Source: Dickeya chrysanthemi NCPPB 402 (GTDB lineage: Bacteria > Pseudomonadota > Gammaproteobacteria > Enterobacterales > Enterobacteriaceae). Taken from it: 64,000 bases of DNA. The stretch's first letter is position 1. Each line of letters begins with the position of its first letter. The DNA lies in the NCBI RefSeq assembly GCF_000406105.1, contig NZ_CM001974.1:1-64000 (forward strand), written 5' to 3'. Positions 41,932 through 52,303 of this stretch are shown here, one piece after another. The translations under genes were made by a program, and so were the position numbers. A model generated the notes under the pieces. The model saw only the letters and a program-made list of their open reading frames with translations, was not told where the DNA came from and searched no databases.

Positions 41932-43140
41932 ATGAAAAATGTACTGGCAATGAGTATCGCTTTGGCGCTGGTTTCCTGGCAGGCATCGGCTCAAACTTTC
42001 GTGCTGACGGACGTTGAAAGCAGCACCGAGAAAGGCAACTGGCAGATCAGCAGCGATGCGCTGAAGATCAAGGATCAGCGCTTCAGCATCGAGCAGAAAG
42101 TGCTGCACGGCGGGCGTCAGGAAGGCAGTAAAATTCTCACCATCACCAGTCCGAACGGGCTGCAAATTACCCTCAGCCCGACGCGCGGCATGGATTTACT
42201 GCATGTCACCGGCAAAAACATCCGACTGGGCTGGGATTCCCCGGTGGATGAGGTGGTCAACCCGAATACCATCACACTGGAAGGCCGCAACGGGGTGGGC
42301 TGGCTGGAAGGTTTCAATGAAATGATGGTGCGCTGCGGCTATGAGTGGACCGGCCATCCGGTCACCAGCGACGGCATGATTTACACCCTGCACGGCCGCG
42401 CCGGCAATACGCCGGCGTCAAAAGTGATGGTGGATGTCAGCGATAAAGCGCCGTACACCATCACGGTGCGCGGTTTGCTGAAGGAAAACAGTTTTAAGAA
42501 ATCCAACCTCGAAACCTGGACTGAACTGCGTTACGTGCCGGGCAGTGAGTCGTTTACCATTCATGACGTGCTGACCAATAAGTCGGATTACGCGCGCGAC
42601 TACCAGATTATCTATCACAGCAACTTCGGCACCCCGATTCTGGAAGAGGGCGCGCGTTTCCTGGCACCGGTAAAAGAGATTTCGCCGTTCAATGACTACG
42701 CCAAAGCCGGTCTGAAAAGCTGGCAAACCTATAAAGGGCCGACCAAAGGCTTCGACGAGATGGTGTTTAACATGACGCCGTACGCGGATAAAGACGGTAA
42801 GACGCTGGCCGCGCTGGTGAATCGCGCCGGCGACAAAGGGGTGTCCATCGCCTTTGATACCCATCAGTTGCCGCTGCTGACGCTGTGGAAAAACACTGAT
42901 ACCCTGAAACAGGGCTACGTCACCGGCATCGAGCCAGGCACCAGCTACGCCTACCCAGTCACCATTGAACGCCAGCAAGGGCGGGTGAAGAAACTGCAAC
43001 CCGGCCAAAGCACCATTTTCGAGCTGACCTACAGTCTGTTAAGCAGCCCGGCGGCGGTACAACAAACCGAGCAGAAAGTGAAAGCGATTCAGGGCGACCG
43101 CACTACCACGCTGACTGAGAAACCGATCGCGGTAGAGTAA
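41932..43140 (+). CDS. Secreted DUF4432 (aldose 1-epimerase-like) protein
   Basis: 402 aa exported protein of the DUF4432 family, whose fold is that of aldose-1-epimerase/galactose mutarotase. Signal peptide cleaved after SWQASA (residue 20). TLSPTRGMDLLHV, GWLEGFNEMMVRCG and YHSNFGTPILEEGARF resemble the sugar-binding core of the family. Probably a periplasmic sugar epimerase or binding protein; the sugar is unknown. A CRP-like site lies upstream and a strong hairpin follows. Transcribed alone. Confidence 0.85.
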   Translation: MKNVLAMSIALALVSWQASAQTFVLTDVESSTEKGNWQISSDALKIKDQRFSIEQKVLHGGRQEGSKILTITSPNGLQITLSPTRGMDLLHVTGKNIRLGWDSPVDEVVNPNTITLEGRNGVGWLEGFNEMMVRCGYEWTGHPVTSDGMIYTLHGRAGNTPASKVMVDVSDKAPYTITVRGLLKENSFKKSNLETWTELRYVPGSESFTIHDVLTNKSDYARDYQIIYHSNFGTPILEEGARFLAPVKEISPFNDYAKAGLKSWQTYKGPTKGFDEMVFNMTPYADKDGKTLAALVNRAGDKGVSIAFDTHQLPLLTLWKNTDTLKQGYVTGIEPGTSYAYPVTIERQQGRVKKLQPGQSTIFELTYSLLSSPAAVQQTEQKVKAIQGDRTTTLTEKPIAVE

Positions 43141-43162
43141 TCACATTGCTCTTCGCGTGAGA

Positions 43163-43192
43163 ATCCTCCTTCCTGATTTCGGGAAGGAGGAT
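43163..43192. terminator. Hairpin between convergent DUF4432 and ghrB
   Basis: Perfect 11 bp stem ATCCTCCTTCC / GGAAGGAGGAT around TGATTTCG, placed between two convergent genes (stops at 43140 and 43213). Likely bidirectional, although neither side has a long T-run. Confidence 0.65.
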
Positions 43193-43212
43193 GCGTCAAT
43201 TAGCGCGCTGAA

Positions 43213-44175
43213 TTACTTCAGCACGTCCGGATTAACGCAGTTTTCTTTAACGTTGCCGCTCAGGGCGGCGATCAGGTTATCCACCGCGCAGGCCGCCATG
43301 TTGTAGCGGGTTTCATGGGTGGCCGAGCCGATGTGCGGCAGCGCGACCACATTGGGCAACTTCAGCAGCGGTGAGTCCACCGATAGCGGCTCTTTCTCGA
43401 ACACATCCAGACCGGCGGCGTGCAGAGTACCCTCAGTCAATGCCTCGATCAGCGCCTGTTCATCCACCACCGGGCCGCGACCGATGTTGATCAGAATGGC
43501 GCTGGATTTCATCTTCGCCAGTTGCGCTTTACCGATCAGGTGATGGGTTTCCGGCGTCAGCGGCAGGGTAATGCACAGAAAATCCGACTCCGCCAGCAGG
43601 GTATCGAGATCGCAGTGGCAGGCGTTGAAACGGGTGTCCGCCGCCTCATGACGTCGACGAGCGTGGTAGATAACCGGCATGCCGAAGCCAAAGTGCGCCC
43701 GTTGCGCCACCGCCAGACCGATGCGCCCCATCCCCAGAATGCCGATGGTTTTGTGGTGAACATCAATGCCGAACCACTCTTCACCGATGTTGCGCGTCCA
43801 CTCACCGGCTTTCACCCGTTCGGCGGATTCCATCGCCCGGCGGGCAGTCATCAACATCAGCGTCAACACGGTATCCGCCACCGTTTCGGTTAGTACCGTT
43901 GGGGTATGCATCAGCAACGCTTTCTTCTCGTTCAGCGCAGCAAGGTCAATGTTGTCGTAACCCACCGACACGGTAGACACCGCCCGTAGTTTTGGCAGGT
44001 GAGACAGATAGTCCCGGCTGACGGTATGCCCGGCCCCGATCAACCCTTCGGTACGCGCCAATACCGGATGGTCGGCAGGCGGCAGGCCATCAAACATCGA
44101 GACGGTAAAGTGCTGTTCCAGCTTGTTGCGTAAATCGTCAGGGATGCTTTTGTAGAGAATCACTTCAGGTTTCAT
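43213..44175 (-). CDS. ghrB: Glyoxylate/hydroxypyruvate reductase B
   Basis: NAD(P)H-dependent D-2-hydroxyacid dehydrogenase acting on glyoxylate, hydroxypyruvate and 2-ketogluconate. 320 aa (E. coli GhrB 324). Nucleotide-binding GMGRIG in [15 protein letters not shown], and the catalytic Arg in [11 protein letters not shown], Glu in LDVFEKEPL and His in LPHIGSAT are present. Transcribed alone, with a long upstream region that carries structured sequence. Confidence 0.95.
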   Translation of the reverse strand: MKPEVILYKSIPDDLRNKLEQHFTVSMFDGLPPADHPVLARTEGLIGAGHTVSRDYLSHLPKLRAVSTVSVGYDNIDLAALNEKKALLMHTPTVLTETVADTVLTLMLMTARRAMESAERVKAGEWTRNIGEEWFGIDVHHKTIGILGMGRIGLAVAQRAHFGFGMPVIYHARRRHEAADTRFNACHCDLDTLLAESDFLCITLPLTPETHHLIGKAQLAKMKSSAILINIGRGPVVDEQALIEALTEGTLHAAGLDVFEKEPLSVDSPLLKLPNVVALPHIGSATHETRYNMAACAVDNLIAALSGNVKENCVNPDVLK

Positions 44176-44584
44176 CAGTTCACTCCGGCTGATTAAGACG
44201 ACGGTTGTGTTTAAACGCAGGTGATTCCGTTAGCTTTGCATATCGCGGCCAGGCTGTTGCCGTGCCATTGCCCAGAAAGATTTAGAGGGTTAAACCATCA
44301 GATATTGTTCGTGATTTCCTAACGGGGCACACTGCCTGCTTCAGGCATGATGGGCGACATGGACGGAGACTGCAAGTCAGGCGGCGCGCCCTCTGATGGG
44401 CCAGAAGGTGCGCTCCTGCTAAAAACCCTGGTATTGACTGGAATCAACAGCACGACAAATCAAAGATGAGAGGCACTCACCCCGGCGGGGTAAGTGTTAT
44501 GTTATAAAGTATCACTTTTTGATGATAATGCAACCATATCGGGTACGTTGAGGCTGGGGCGTTTTCCCGTAACCCAACGCGAGT
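44176..44584. other. Structured intergenic region upstream of ghrB
   Basis: 409 bp without a secure gene. It holds the ghrB promoter at its left end. Further right are a GC hairpin (arms CACTCACCCC / GGGGTAAGTG, one mismatch, 44474-44496) overlapping an AT-rich imperfect inverted repeat AAGTG...CACTT (44492-44517). A 39-codon frame from 44347 exists but looks compositionally like chance. The combination suggests a regulatory site or a small RNA. Confidence 0.45.
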
Positions 44585-45040
44585 TCAGGAGAGAACGGAG
44601 GCGAGCAACGCCTGATCCTGCCAGTGCATGATCAATAAGCGTGACTGGGTTTCGTGCTGGTAATTTTCCTGCACGGCAGTAAATCCCTGTTTGCGGTAAA
44701 AGGCGCAGGCGCGATGGTTCTGTTGGTATACCTCCAGGCTGAGCATCGGAAAGCGGTGCTGAATATGTTGCATCAGCGCCGCACCGACCCCCTGACCATA
44801 CAGGCTGTGGTGCACAAACAACGCGCCGATAAAGCGTTGATCCATCACGCTGATAAAACCGCCGATGCCCTGACTGCTCTCATAAACCCAGGTTTGCGAG
44901 TGGGGAATGTAGTGGCCGCGCACCAGCTCCTCGCTTTCCTGCCAATAGCGCGGCGCGATAAACGGGTGTGCCAGCGTGGTGCTTTCCCGCCATAGCCGTA
45001 CCAGCGGCTCCAGGTCTTGCGGCCGGTAAGGTCGAATCAT
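44585..45040 (-). CDS. yiaC: GNAT N-acetyltransferase YiaC
   Basis: GNAT enzyme; E. coli YiaC acetylates protein lysines. Start ATG 45040 (MIRPYRPQDLEPL, 151 aa), behind GGAGG and overlapping the tag stop by four bases, so the longer frame to 45061 is not used. Acetyl-CoA loop HSLYGQGVGAALMQH and the LEVYQQNHRACAFYRKQGF motif match the family. Located beside tag as in E. coli. Confidence 0.92.
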   Translation of the reverse strand: MIRPYRPQDLEPLVRLWRESTTLAHPFIAPRYWQESEELVRGHYIPHSQTWVYESSQGIGGFISVMDQRFIGALFVHHSLYGQGVGAALMQHIQHRFPMLSLEVYQQNHRACAFYRKQGFTAVQENYQHETQSRLLIMHWQDQALLASVLS

Positions 45041-45597
45041 GACGCCTCCGGATGACGGCAACAGTCGGTAGTATGGTCGTTTACCAGCCCGGCGGCCTGC
45101 ATAAAGGCATAGCAGATAGTGGAACCGATGAAGGTAAACCCGCGTTTTTTCAGCGCCCTGGACATGGCGTCCGACACCGTTGTTTTGGCGGGCACGTCGG
45201 TCAGCGACGTTGGGTGATTGATCACCGGCTGATGGTTGACGAAGGACCAGATAAAAGCGGCAAAGTCTTCCCCTTGTTGTTGCATCGTCAGCCAGGCGCG
45301 GGCATTGCGGATGATGGCCTCAATTTTCCCACGATGGCGGATGATGCCGGGGTCCAGCACCAGCCGGTTCACATCGTCATCGGTCATGGCCGCCACCCGG
45401 TGCGGATCAAATCCGTGGAAACAATGGCGGTAGTGCTCGCGTTTTTTCAGCACGGTTATCCACGACAGCCCGGCTTGCTGGCCTTCCAGACAAAGCAGTT
45501 CAAACAGCGCACGGCTATCGGTGCAGGGGTTTCCCCACTCGTTGTCGTGATAATCCTGATACAGCGTATCCTGCGTGACCCAACCACAGCGCGTCAT
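45037..45597 (-). CDS. tag: DNA-3-methyladenine glycosylase I
   Basis: Removes 3-methyladenine from alkylated DNA. Start ATG 45597 (MTRCGWVTQDTLYQDYHD, 186 aa) with AAGGAG six bases upstream; an in-frame ATG at 45678 would add 27 residues translated from a 15 bp tandem repeat, which the family lacks. The zinc ligands Cys4, His17 and the C-terminal His and Cys in HTTDCC are present. Operon with yiaC through a four-base overlap. Confidence 0.95.
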   Translation of the reverse strand: MTRCGWVTQDTLYQDYHDNEWGNPCTDSRALFELLCLEGQQAGLSWITVLKKREHYRHCFHGFDPHRVAAMTDDDVNRLVLDPGIIRHRGKIEAIIRNARAWLTMQQQGEDFAAFIWSFVNHQPVINHPTSLTDVPAKTTVSDAMSRALKKRGFTFIGSTICYAFMQAAGLVNDHTTDCCRHPEAS

Positions 45598-45615
45598 CCT
45601 CTTCTCCTTCCCCCG

Positions 45616-45669
45616 GTTGTTATTACAGACGTTGTTATTACAGACGCCGTTATTACAAACATTGTTATC
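45616..45669. repeat. 15 bp tandem repeat upstream of tag
   Basis: GTTGTTATTACAGAC at 45616-45630 is repeated exactly at 45631-45645, with a diverged third copy (45646-45660) and the beginning of a fourth. It lies in the tag leader, 19 bp from the start codon. Confidence 0.9.
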
Positions 45670-45849
45670 CGCCGGCATTGTTGGTATTGATGATGGCCGG
45701 TTTCAGCGCATCACCCGCCACCCGCGTGGTGTGGCGATCATCAGCCTAAGTGCGGTGCGATGCAACCCCGGCCAGACAGGGCTGTATGTAACATGACACC
45801 GGAATCAAATTAAAAAAACGACGATGAGTATCAGTAGCAGGGGACGATA

Positions 45850-46656
45850 ATGGGGATTGAGTGGATGCTGGCCTATCTGGCGCTGGGCGCCGTGGTGGGA
45901 TTTATGGCCGGGTTACTGGGGATTGGCGGCGGCGGCATCATGGTGCCGGTGTTGACGGCGTTGTTTGCCGGGCAGGGCGTGGAAACGGCGCATCTGGTGC
46001 ATCTGGCGCTGGGGACCTCCATGGCGGCGATTGTGATCACCGCCATCTCCAGCCTGCGCACCCACCATCAACATCAGGCGGTGCTGTGGCCGGTGGTATG
46101 GCGCATCACACCGGCGATTCTGGTAGGGACCTTCGCCGCTACCTGGCTGGCGGCGCTGTTGCCGACTCGCGCGCTGGCGATTTTCTTTTCCTGCTTTATG
46201 GCCTATGTCTCGCTGCAAATGGTGCTGAACATCAAGCCCAAACCCAACCGACAGTTGCCGGGTGTGCCGGGCATGTCGCTGGCCGGGCTGACTATCGGCG
46301 GTATTTCCGCACTGGTGGCGATTGGCGGCGGCTCGCTCACCGTGCCGTTTCTGACCTGGTGCAACGTACGTATTCAGCAGGCGATCGGCACGTCGGCGGC
46401 GGTCGGCTTGCCGATTGCCCTCTCCGGCGCGCTGGGCTACATGATCAACGGCTGGTCCGCTACCGGCCTGCCTGCGTTCAGCGTCGGTTATGTTTCGTTG
46501 CCGGCGGTGGCGTTGATCTCGGCGGTCAGCTTCTTCACCGCGCCGGTGGGCGCGCGGCTGGCGCATCGCTTGCCGGTCGCCACCTTGAAAAAAGCGTTTG
46601 CCGGATTGTTGTTGCTGTTGAGCCTGAAAATGCTGCATACCGTGTTTGCGGGGTGA
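45850..46656 (+). CDS. TauE/SafE family membrane exporter
   Basis: Integral membrane protein of 268 aa of the TauE/SafE (DUF81) family, proposed exporters of sulfite, sulfoacetate or related organosulfur anions. About eight transmembrane segments; the two family repeats are seen at GFMAGLLGIGGGGIMVPVL and GGISALVAIGGGSLTVPFL. Substrate not deducible. Single gene, 144 bp upstream of glyQ and divergent from tag. Confidence 0.88.
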   Translation: MGIEWMLAYLALGAVVGFMAGLLGIGGGGIMVPVLTALFAGQGVETAHLVHLALGTSMAAIVITAISSLRTHHQHQAVLWPVVWRITPAILVGTFAATWLAALLPTRALAIFFSCFMAYVSLQMVLNIKPKPNRQLPGVPGMSLAGLTIGGISALVAIGGGSLTVPFLTWCNVRIQQAIGTSAAVGLPIALSGALGYMINGWSATGLPAFSVGYVSLPAVALISAVSFFTAPVGARLAHRLPVATLKKAFAGLLLLLSLKMLHTVFAG

Positions 46657-46800
46657 TCGCGACGCGGGAACCGGAAGGAAAACCCGGCTACAGAGTTATG
46701 CGGCTTAAGTTGTTGCCGCATTCTGGCTGTATATCTTGCACTCAGAGGGTATACTGGCGGCTTCATTGTAAAAACCACTTGTATCGCGTGCGAATCCAAC

Positions 46801-47715
46801 ATGCAAAAGTTTGATACCAAGACCTTTCAGGGCCTGATCCTGACGTTACAGGATTACTGGGCGCGTCAGGGCTGCACTATTGTCCAACCTCTGGACATGG
46901 AAGTCGGCGCCGGCACTTCTCACCCTATGACTTGCCTGCGTGCGCTTGGCCCGGAGCCGATCGCCGCCGCTTATGTGCAACCGTCCCGCCGTCCTACCGA
47001 CGGCCGCTACGGTGAGAACCCGAACCGCCTGCAACACTACTACCAGTTTCAGGTAATCATTAAGCCGTCGCCGGACAACATTCAGGAACTGTACCTCGGT
47101 TCGCTAAAAGAACTGGGGATGGACCCGACCATCCACGATATTCGTTTCGTGGAAGATAACTGGGAAAACCCGACGCTGGGTGCCTGGGGACTGGGCTGGG
47201 AAGTGTGGCTGAACGGGATGGAAGTCACCCAGTTCACCTATTTCCAGCAGGTGGGCGGCCTGGAGTGCAAACCGGTGACCGGCGAGATAACCTACGGTCT
47301 GGAACGTCTGGCGATGTACATTCAGGGCGTGGACAGCGTTTACGACCTGGTGTGGAGCGACGGCCCGTTGGGTAAAACCACCTACGGCGACGTATTCCAT
47401 CAGAACGAAGTGGAGCAATCGACCTATAACTTCGAGTACGCCGATGTGGATTTTCTGTTTACCTGCTTCGAGCAGTATGAAAAAGAGGCCCAGCAATTGC
47501 TGGCGCTGGAAAAACCGCTGCCGCTGCCTGCTTACGAGCGCATTCTGAAAGCCGCCCACAGCTTCAATCTGCTGGACGCGCGTAAAGCCATTTCCGTGAC
47601 CGAACGTCAGCGCTACATCCTGCGGATCCGTACCCTGACCAAAGCGGTGGCGGAAGCCTACTATGCCTCCCGCGAGGCGCTGGGCTTCCCGATGTGCAAT
47701 CGTAAACAGAGCTGA
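46801..47715 (+). CDS. glyQ: Glycyl-tRNA synthetase alpha subunit
   Basis: Catalytic subunit of the tetrameric (alpha2beta2) glycyl-tRNA synthetase. 304 aa (E. coli 303), beginning [20 protein letters not shown]. Class II features: [16 protein letters not shown], the motif 2 region [20 protein letters not shown] and the glycine-specific [16 protein letters not shown]. Followed nine bases later by glyS; the pair forms an operon. Confidence 0.98.
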   Translation: MQKFDTKTFQGLILTLQDYWARQGCTIVQPLDMEVGAGTSHPMTCLRALGPEPIAAAYVQPSRRPTDGRYGENPNRLQHYYQFQVIIKPSPDNIQELYLGSLKELGMDPTIHDIRFVEDNWENPTLGAWGLGWEVWLNGMEVTQFTYFQQVGGLECKPVTGEITYGLERLAMYIQGVDSVYDLVWSDGPLGKTTYGDVFHQNEVEQSTYNFEYADVDFLFTCFEQYEKEAQQLLALEKPLPLPAYERILKAAHSFNLLDARKAISVTERQRYILRIRTLTKAVAEAYYASREALGFPMCNRKQS

Positions 47716-47724
47716 GAGGCAGCG

Positions 47725-49794
47725 ATGACAGACAAGACATTTTTGGTGGAGATCGGCACCGAAGAGCTGCCGCCGAAAGCTTTGCGTACGCTGGCGGAAT
47801 CTTTCGCCGCCAACTTTACCGCTGAACTGGATACCGCCGGGCTGGGTTATCAGTCGGTCAGCTGGTTTGCCGCGCCGCGTCGTCTGGCGCTGAAAGTCGC
47901 CGGTTTGAGTGCATCCCAGCCGGATAGGGAAGTGGAAAAACGTGGCCCGGCCATCGCGCAGGCGTTTGATGCTGAAGGTAAAGCGACCAAAGCGGCCGAA
48001 GGTTGGGCGCGTGGTTGCGGTATCACCGTCGAGCAGGCTGAGCGCCTGACTACCGACAAGGGCGAATGGCTGCTGTTCCGCGCGCAGGTGAAAGGTGAGG
48101 CGGCACAGACGCTGCTGCCGGGTATGGTCAGTACCGCGCTGGCAAAACTGCCGATCCCGAAACTGATGCGCTGGGGCGATAACGACACCCAGTTTGTGCG
48201 CCCGGTACACACCGTGACGCTGCTGCTGGGTGATGAACTGATCCCCGGCACCGTGCTGGGTATCGATTCCGGGCGTACCCTTCGCGGCCACCGCTTTATG
48301 GGCGAGCCGGAATTCACCATCGATAACGCCGACCAGTACCCGCAGATTCTGCTGGAACGCGGCAAGGTGCTCGCCGATTACGACGCGCGTAAAGCCAAAA
48401 TCAAAGCCGACGCCGAAGAGGCGGCGCGCAAGATTGGCGGTAATGCCGATCTGAGCGACAGCCTGCTGGAAGAAGTCACTTCGCTGGTGGAATGGCCGGT
48501 GGTGCTGACGGCGAAATTTGAAGAGAAATTCCTGGCGGTGCCGGCAGAAGCGCTGGTGTATACCATGAAAGGCGACCAGAAATACTTCCCGGTTTACGAC
48601 AATGCCGGCAAGCTGCTGCCGAATTTCATCTTCGTCGCCAACATTGAATCGAAAGACCCGCAGCAGATCATCGCCGGTAACGAGAAGGTGGTGCGCCCGC
48701 GTCTGGCCGACGCCGAATTCTTCTTCAATACCGACCGTAAAAAACGCCTGGAAGATCATCTGCCGCGTCTGGCAACCGTGCTGTTTCAGCAGCAACTGGG
48801 CACGCTGCGCGATAAGACCGATCGCATCGCGGCACTGACCGGTTGGGTAGCCGGGCAGATCGGTGCCGATGTGGAGCACGCCAAACGCGCGGGCCTGCTG
48901 TCTAAATGCGACCTGATGACCAACATGGTGTTTGAATTCACCGACACCCAGGGTGTGATGGGGATGCACTACGCTCGTCACGACGGCGAAGCCGAAGACG
49001 TGGCGGTGGCGCTGAACGAGCAGTATCAGCCGCGCTTTGCCGGCGATGAACTGCCGTCTTCCGCGGTAGCCTGTGCGCTGGCGATCGCCGACAAGATGGA
49101 TACGCTGGCAGGGATTTTCGGCATCGGTCAGCACCCGAAAGGCGATAAAGACCCGTTCGCGTTGCGCCGTGCGGCGCTGGGCGTACTGCGCATCATCGTG
49201 GAAAAACGCCTGCCGCTGGACTTGCAAACCCTGACAGAAGAAGCGGTGCGTTTGTACGGCGACAAGCTGACTAACGCCAACGTGGTCGACGATGTCATCG
49301 AGTTCATGTTGGGCCGTTTCCGCGCCTGGTATCAGGAAGCAGGCCACAGCGTGGATACCATTCAGGCGGTGCTGGCGCGTCGTCCGACTCGCCCGGCGGA
49401 TTTCGATGCCCGCGTGAAAGCGGTGAGCCACTTCCGTACACTGGAGCAAGCCGAAGCGCTGGCGGCAGCCAACAAGCGTGTTTCCAACATTCTGGCTAAG
49501 TCCACCGAAACGCTGAACGACAGCGTGCAGGCGGCGTTGCTGAAAGAGAAGGAAGAAATCCAACTGGCGACCTACGTTACCGCGCTGACCAGCAAGCTGG
49601 CGCCGTGGTTTGCCGAGGGCCGTTATCAGGAAGCGCTGGCGGAACTGGCACAGTTACGTGAGTCAGTCGATAACTTCTTCGATAAGGTGATGGTAAACGC
49701 CGATGACGCACAGGTGCGTATCAACCGCCTGACGCTGCTCAACGAACTGCGTAACCTGTTCCTGAAAGTCGCGGATATTTCAGTGTTGCAGTAA
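47725..49794 (+). CDS. glyS: Glycyl-tRNA synthetase beta subunit
   Basis: tRNA-binding subunit of glycyl-tRNA synthetase. 689 aa, identical in length to the E. coli protein, starting [20 protein letters not shown]. The central HD-type domain ([11 protein letters not shown] region) and the C-terminal DALR anticodon-binding domain ([21 protein letters not shown]) are present. Second gene of glyQS, followed by a clear terminator. The long antisense open frame across it is not coding. Confidence 0.98.
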   Translation: MTDKTFLVEIGTEELPPKALRTLAESFAANFTAELDTAGLGYQSVSWFAAPRRLALKVAGLSASQPDREVEKRGPAIAQAFDAEGKATKAAEGWARGCGITVEQAERLTTDKGEWLLFRAQVKGEAAQTLLPGMVSTALAKLPIPKLMRWGDNDTQFVRPVHTVTLLLGDELIPGTVLGIDSGRTLRGHRFMGEPEFTIDNADQYPQILLERGKVLADYDARKAKIKADAEEAARKIGGNADLSDSLLEEVTSLVEWPVVLTAKFEEKFLAVPAEALVYTMKGDQKYFPVYDNAGKLLPNFIFVANIESKDPQQIIAGNEKVVRPRLADAEFFFNTDRKKRLEDHLPRLATVLFQQQLGTLRDKTDRIAALTGWVAGQIGADVEHAKRAGLLSKCDLMTNMVFEFTDTQGVMGMHYARHDGEAEDVAVALNEQYQPRFAGDELPSSAVACALAIADKMDTLAGIFGIGQHPKGDKDPFALRRAALGVLRIIVEKRLPLDLQTLTEEAVRLYGDKLTNANVVDDVIEFMLGRFRAWYQEAGHSVDTIQAVLARRPTRPADFDARVKAVSHFRTLEQAEALAAANKRVSNILAKSTETLNDSVQAALLKEKEEIQLATYVTALTSKLAPWFAEGRYQEALAELAQLRESVDNFFDKVMVNADDAQVRINRLTLLNELRNLFLKVADISVLQ

Positions 49795-49824
49795 GTCAGC
49801 GCGTGGACATATGCCTGTAAACAG

Positions 49825-49853
49825 AGAGCCTCCAGATGGAGGTTCTTTTTTTT
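49825..49853 (+). terminator. Rho-independent terminator after glyQS
   Basis: Stem AGAGCCTCC / GGAGGTTCT (one G-U pair), loop AGAT, followed by a run of eight T residues. Confidence 0.93.
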
Positions 49854-50418
49854 GTAAAGAGTACTTCGAGATTTATTAACATTGTGCTGTAGTGCATGAC
49901 TAGCTCAGTTATTAGTGAATATTGATCTTCTTAAGAAACTTGTCTAACTACGACAATATTGTTAGATCTTATTATTATCTATAAAACCTATGAAGGATTA
50001 TTTCTGGCGTTTTTGATTAGTATATAGGAGAATAATTTAGTTATCTTTAATAAATTACTTTGACATAAAAAGTAGTGATTTATCTGTAGTACATTCGGTA
50101 ATGAAATTTAACCAAAGATTATAATTATAATGCTATTAATTTATTTTTTTACGGTCTTATTATCTAAGTAAATTTAGTGGTGATTGTCATAATTTATGGG
50201 AACAACGTAGACACGGTTTACTCCCTTTTGAAGGGGCTGAAATTGATATGGCTAGCCTATTGCAGGCGTTTAGTATATCGAGTGTAGACAGACCAGAAAA
50301 AGAGAGTTTATTCGCATTATATTGTGTGTGAGTTGACGTTTTATTTCATTGAAATAAAAAACATTTTATATTTTTTTAGTAGTAAACCATGAAATGTAAA
50401 GGGCCAATTACTACATAC
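49854..50418. other. AT-rich spacer with a possible gene remnant
   Basis: 565 bp, very AT-rich and without a full gene. From about 50146 to 50331 one plus-strand frame stays open and encodes a protein-like sequence (NLWEQRRHGLLPFEGAEIDM, then ASLLQAFSISSVDRPEKESL), but it has no start except ATG 50248. It looks like the tail of a lost gene; I do not recognise the family. No RNA gene seen. Confidence 0.4.
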
Positions 50419-50614
50419 TATACCCCAAATAATTCGGGTTTCTGGCCTTGTAACGCTGCAAGAGAGAGAATCTCGATGAAAGTGATTCGGGTGAACGACA
50501 ACTCTGCCGGGAGCAGAGTTGAACGCAGCGTGCTGCGGCCCTGAAAGGCTGAGGCCCAGGGATAGGCCGAGTAATACAACCAACACACCTGCAACTTGAA
50601 GTATGACGGGGATA
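50419..50614 (-). repeat. TATACCC palindromic repeat, long copy 1
   Basis: 196 bp MITE-like element starting TATACCCCAAATAATTCG and ending CTTGAAGTATGACGGGGATA. It is the reverse orientation of the copy at 54789. Inside, AACTCTGC-CGGGA-GCAGAGTT forms a perfect 8 bp hairpin. It contains no gene. Confidence 0.85.
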
Positions 50615-50752
50615 TTATGGTTAATTAATCTTGTTTTATGGTGTATGTCACTTGGTTAGTTCGGATGTGGTCAAAAGGATGTAAGCTAATTATTTTTTAA
50701 TAAAAATAATTCTATTGTGAATTAATTATTAATTAATCTTTTATAACTATTG

Positions 50753-52288
50753 ATGATAATGGCTGATATGGGGGGTAACTTGAAAGTATTTCCATTAAAG
50801 AAAGTGGGTATGATATTGGCACTCGCTACGTTCACAACTAGTTGTGCGAATGTTCATGAAACCGGACAAAATTATGGTACGGCTATTGGCTGTATTAGTG
50901 GTGCTGTTTTAGGTGGAGGTATTACTTACCTGGCGACTGGCGATGCCAAAAAAGCAGCGGTAGGAGGGTTGCTAGGCGGGGCTGCCGGATGTGCTGTGGG
51001 TAATATTTGGCAAAATCGTGAGAGGAGCTTGGCGAAGATCGCTGCGGAAGAGCATCTTGCTATTAAGACGAATATATTAAAAGCGAAGGAAAAGAGTAAT
51101 GCAGAAACTGTCGGTTTAGTTGCTCAGGTTACAGAGGGTGGTATGTTTGATTCTGACAGTGATCAACTTTCTGCTGATGGGTTACGGCAAGTCAGAAAGA
51201 TCGCCGAAGCGATGAAAAATAGCGATAGTAACGAAGTTATTCTTATCGTCGGGCATACCGATGCAAGTGGCAATGCACAATTAAACCAGAGCTTGTCGGA
51301 AAGGCGAGCCCGCAATGTTGGGCAGGTGTTACAACAGTCAGGACTCAGCGCACGAAAAATCTACTTTCAAGGTGCGGGTTCTTCTCGCCCGATCGCTGAG
51401 AACAATACCGAAAGCGGACGATCATTGAACCGTCGGGTTGAGATTGTGAGTTTAGCGAATGAGATTTTGCTCAAACAGCGTATTGAGCAAGAAGGCAGCA
51501 ACCTTGCTTATCTGCGTTATGGCACAGCATCGTTAGTTGACGCGACAAAGGTTGTTTCTAATGTTGATCATCATAATGCGGTAGCCAAGCCCACTGAGAA
51601 ACGAGCTGTTTCGACGGGAGTACCCGCAGTAGTCAAATCAGAAAAGAGGTCAGTAGATACTTCTCAGGAAAATGGTACATCGGGTACGGAGGGGGAAGTA
51701 ATCCGTAGCACTTTTGTTGATTTCGGTGGTCAGCCTTTTAATAGCGCTTCTTCATCTTCTCTGGCATCCAGTCTTAAGCCTCGTAGTTCTGGCTTTTCTT
51801 TGATATCTGAAGCTAGCGCCAGTAATACATTGAAAAGCTGTGTTGTAGATAGTGCCCGTATTACCGGTCAGGTAAAGAATCTTGAAAGTGGGGCGTCGGT
51901 AGAACCCCATAAAACGACAGAGTATTTTGTTGGTATGAATGGTAGAGCCTGGGCTGGTCTGGTTAATAACCATCTAGTTACTTTATCCCCGGTTAAAGTG
52001 CTCAAAGATGGTGCTATCGTCGTTGAAAATCCACATGTATATATTACACGAGATTATGAATCCAAGGAAAACCGTAAAGCCGATCAGCCGATGAAAGCAG
52101 TTGCTAATGCCTGGGAAGGTGAAGATAGCATTCTGTATCGTATTTATTTGCAAAACGGTAACCAGCAATCTGTTTCTTGTATTGATTTGTTGATTCCTAA
52201 GAATTCCTCGAAAGTACAGCAGGGTCAGTTATTTTATAATAATCACAGTAAAATTTATATGTCGGATTATAACCCGGCACGTACCTGA
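50753..52288 (+). CDS. OmpA-domain lipoprotein with glycine zipper
   Basis: 511 aa exported lipoprotein: signal peptide ending in lipobox TTSC (Cys31), a glycine-zipper segment (about 41-86, GAVLGGG, GGLLGGAAG), an OmpA-type peptidoglycan-binding domain (about 115-235) with VGHTDASG, LSERRARNVG and RSLNRRVEIV intact, a low-complexity linker (about 260-350) and a C-terminal domain I do not recognise (about 360-511). Start is uncertain: ATG 50753 or 50759, or TTG 50780 behind GGGGGG, which would give a normal-sized signal peptide. First of three packed AT-rich genes. Probably links the outer membrane and cell wall to the downstream inner-membrane protein. Confidence 0.78.
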   Translation: MIMADMGGNLKVFPLKKVGMILALATFTTSCANVHETGQNYGTAIGCISGAVLGGGITYLATGDAKKAAVGGLLGGAAGCAVGNIWQNRERSLAKIAAEEHLAIKTNILKAKEKSNAETVGLVAQVTEGGMFDSDSDQLSADGLRQVRKIAEAMKNSDSNEVILIVGHTDASGNAQLNQSLSERRARNVGQVLQQSGLSARKIYFQGAGSSRPIAENNTESGRSLNRRVEIVSLANEILLKQRIEQEGSNLAYLRYGTASLVDATKVVSNVDHHNAVAKPTEKRAVSTGVPAVVKSEKRSVDTSQENGTSGTEGEVIRSTFVDFGGQPFNSASSSSLASSLKPRSSGFSLISEASASNTLKSCVVDSARITGQVKNLESGASVEPHKTTEYFVGMNGRAWAGLVNNHLVTLSPVKVLKDGAIVVENPHVYITRDYESKENRKADQPMKAVANAWEGEDSILYRIYLQNGNQQSVSCIDLLIPKNSSKVQQGQLFYNNHSKIYMSDYNPART

Positions 52289-52303
52289 TTTAGAGGCTAA
52301 ATT

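Noticed and set aside
44492..44517. Zur box upstream of ghrB
   Set aside because: Too many mismatches to the Zur consensus and no zinc-related gene nearby.
47104..49563. 819-codon minus-strand open frame across glyQS
   Set aside because: It is antisense to glyQ/glyS, has no recognisable domain and Arg/Gln/His-rich composition typical of high-GC shadow frames.
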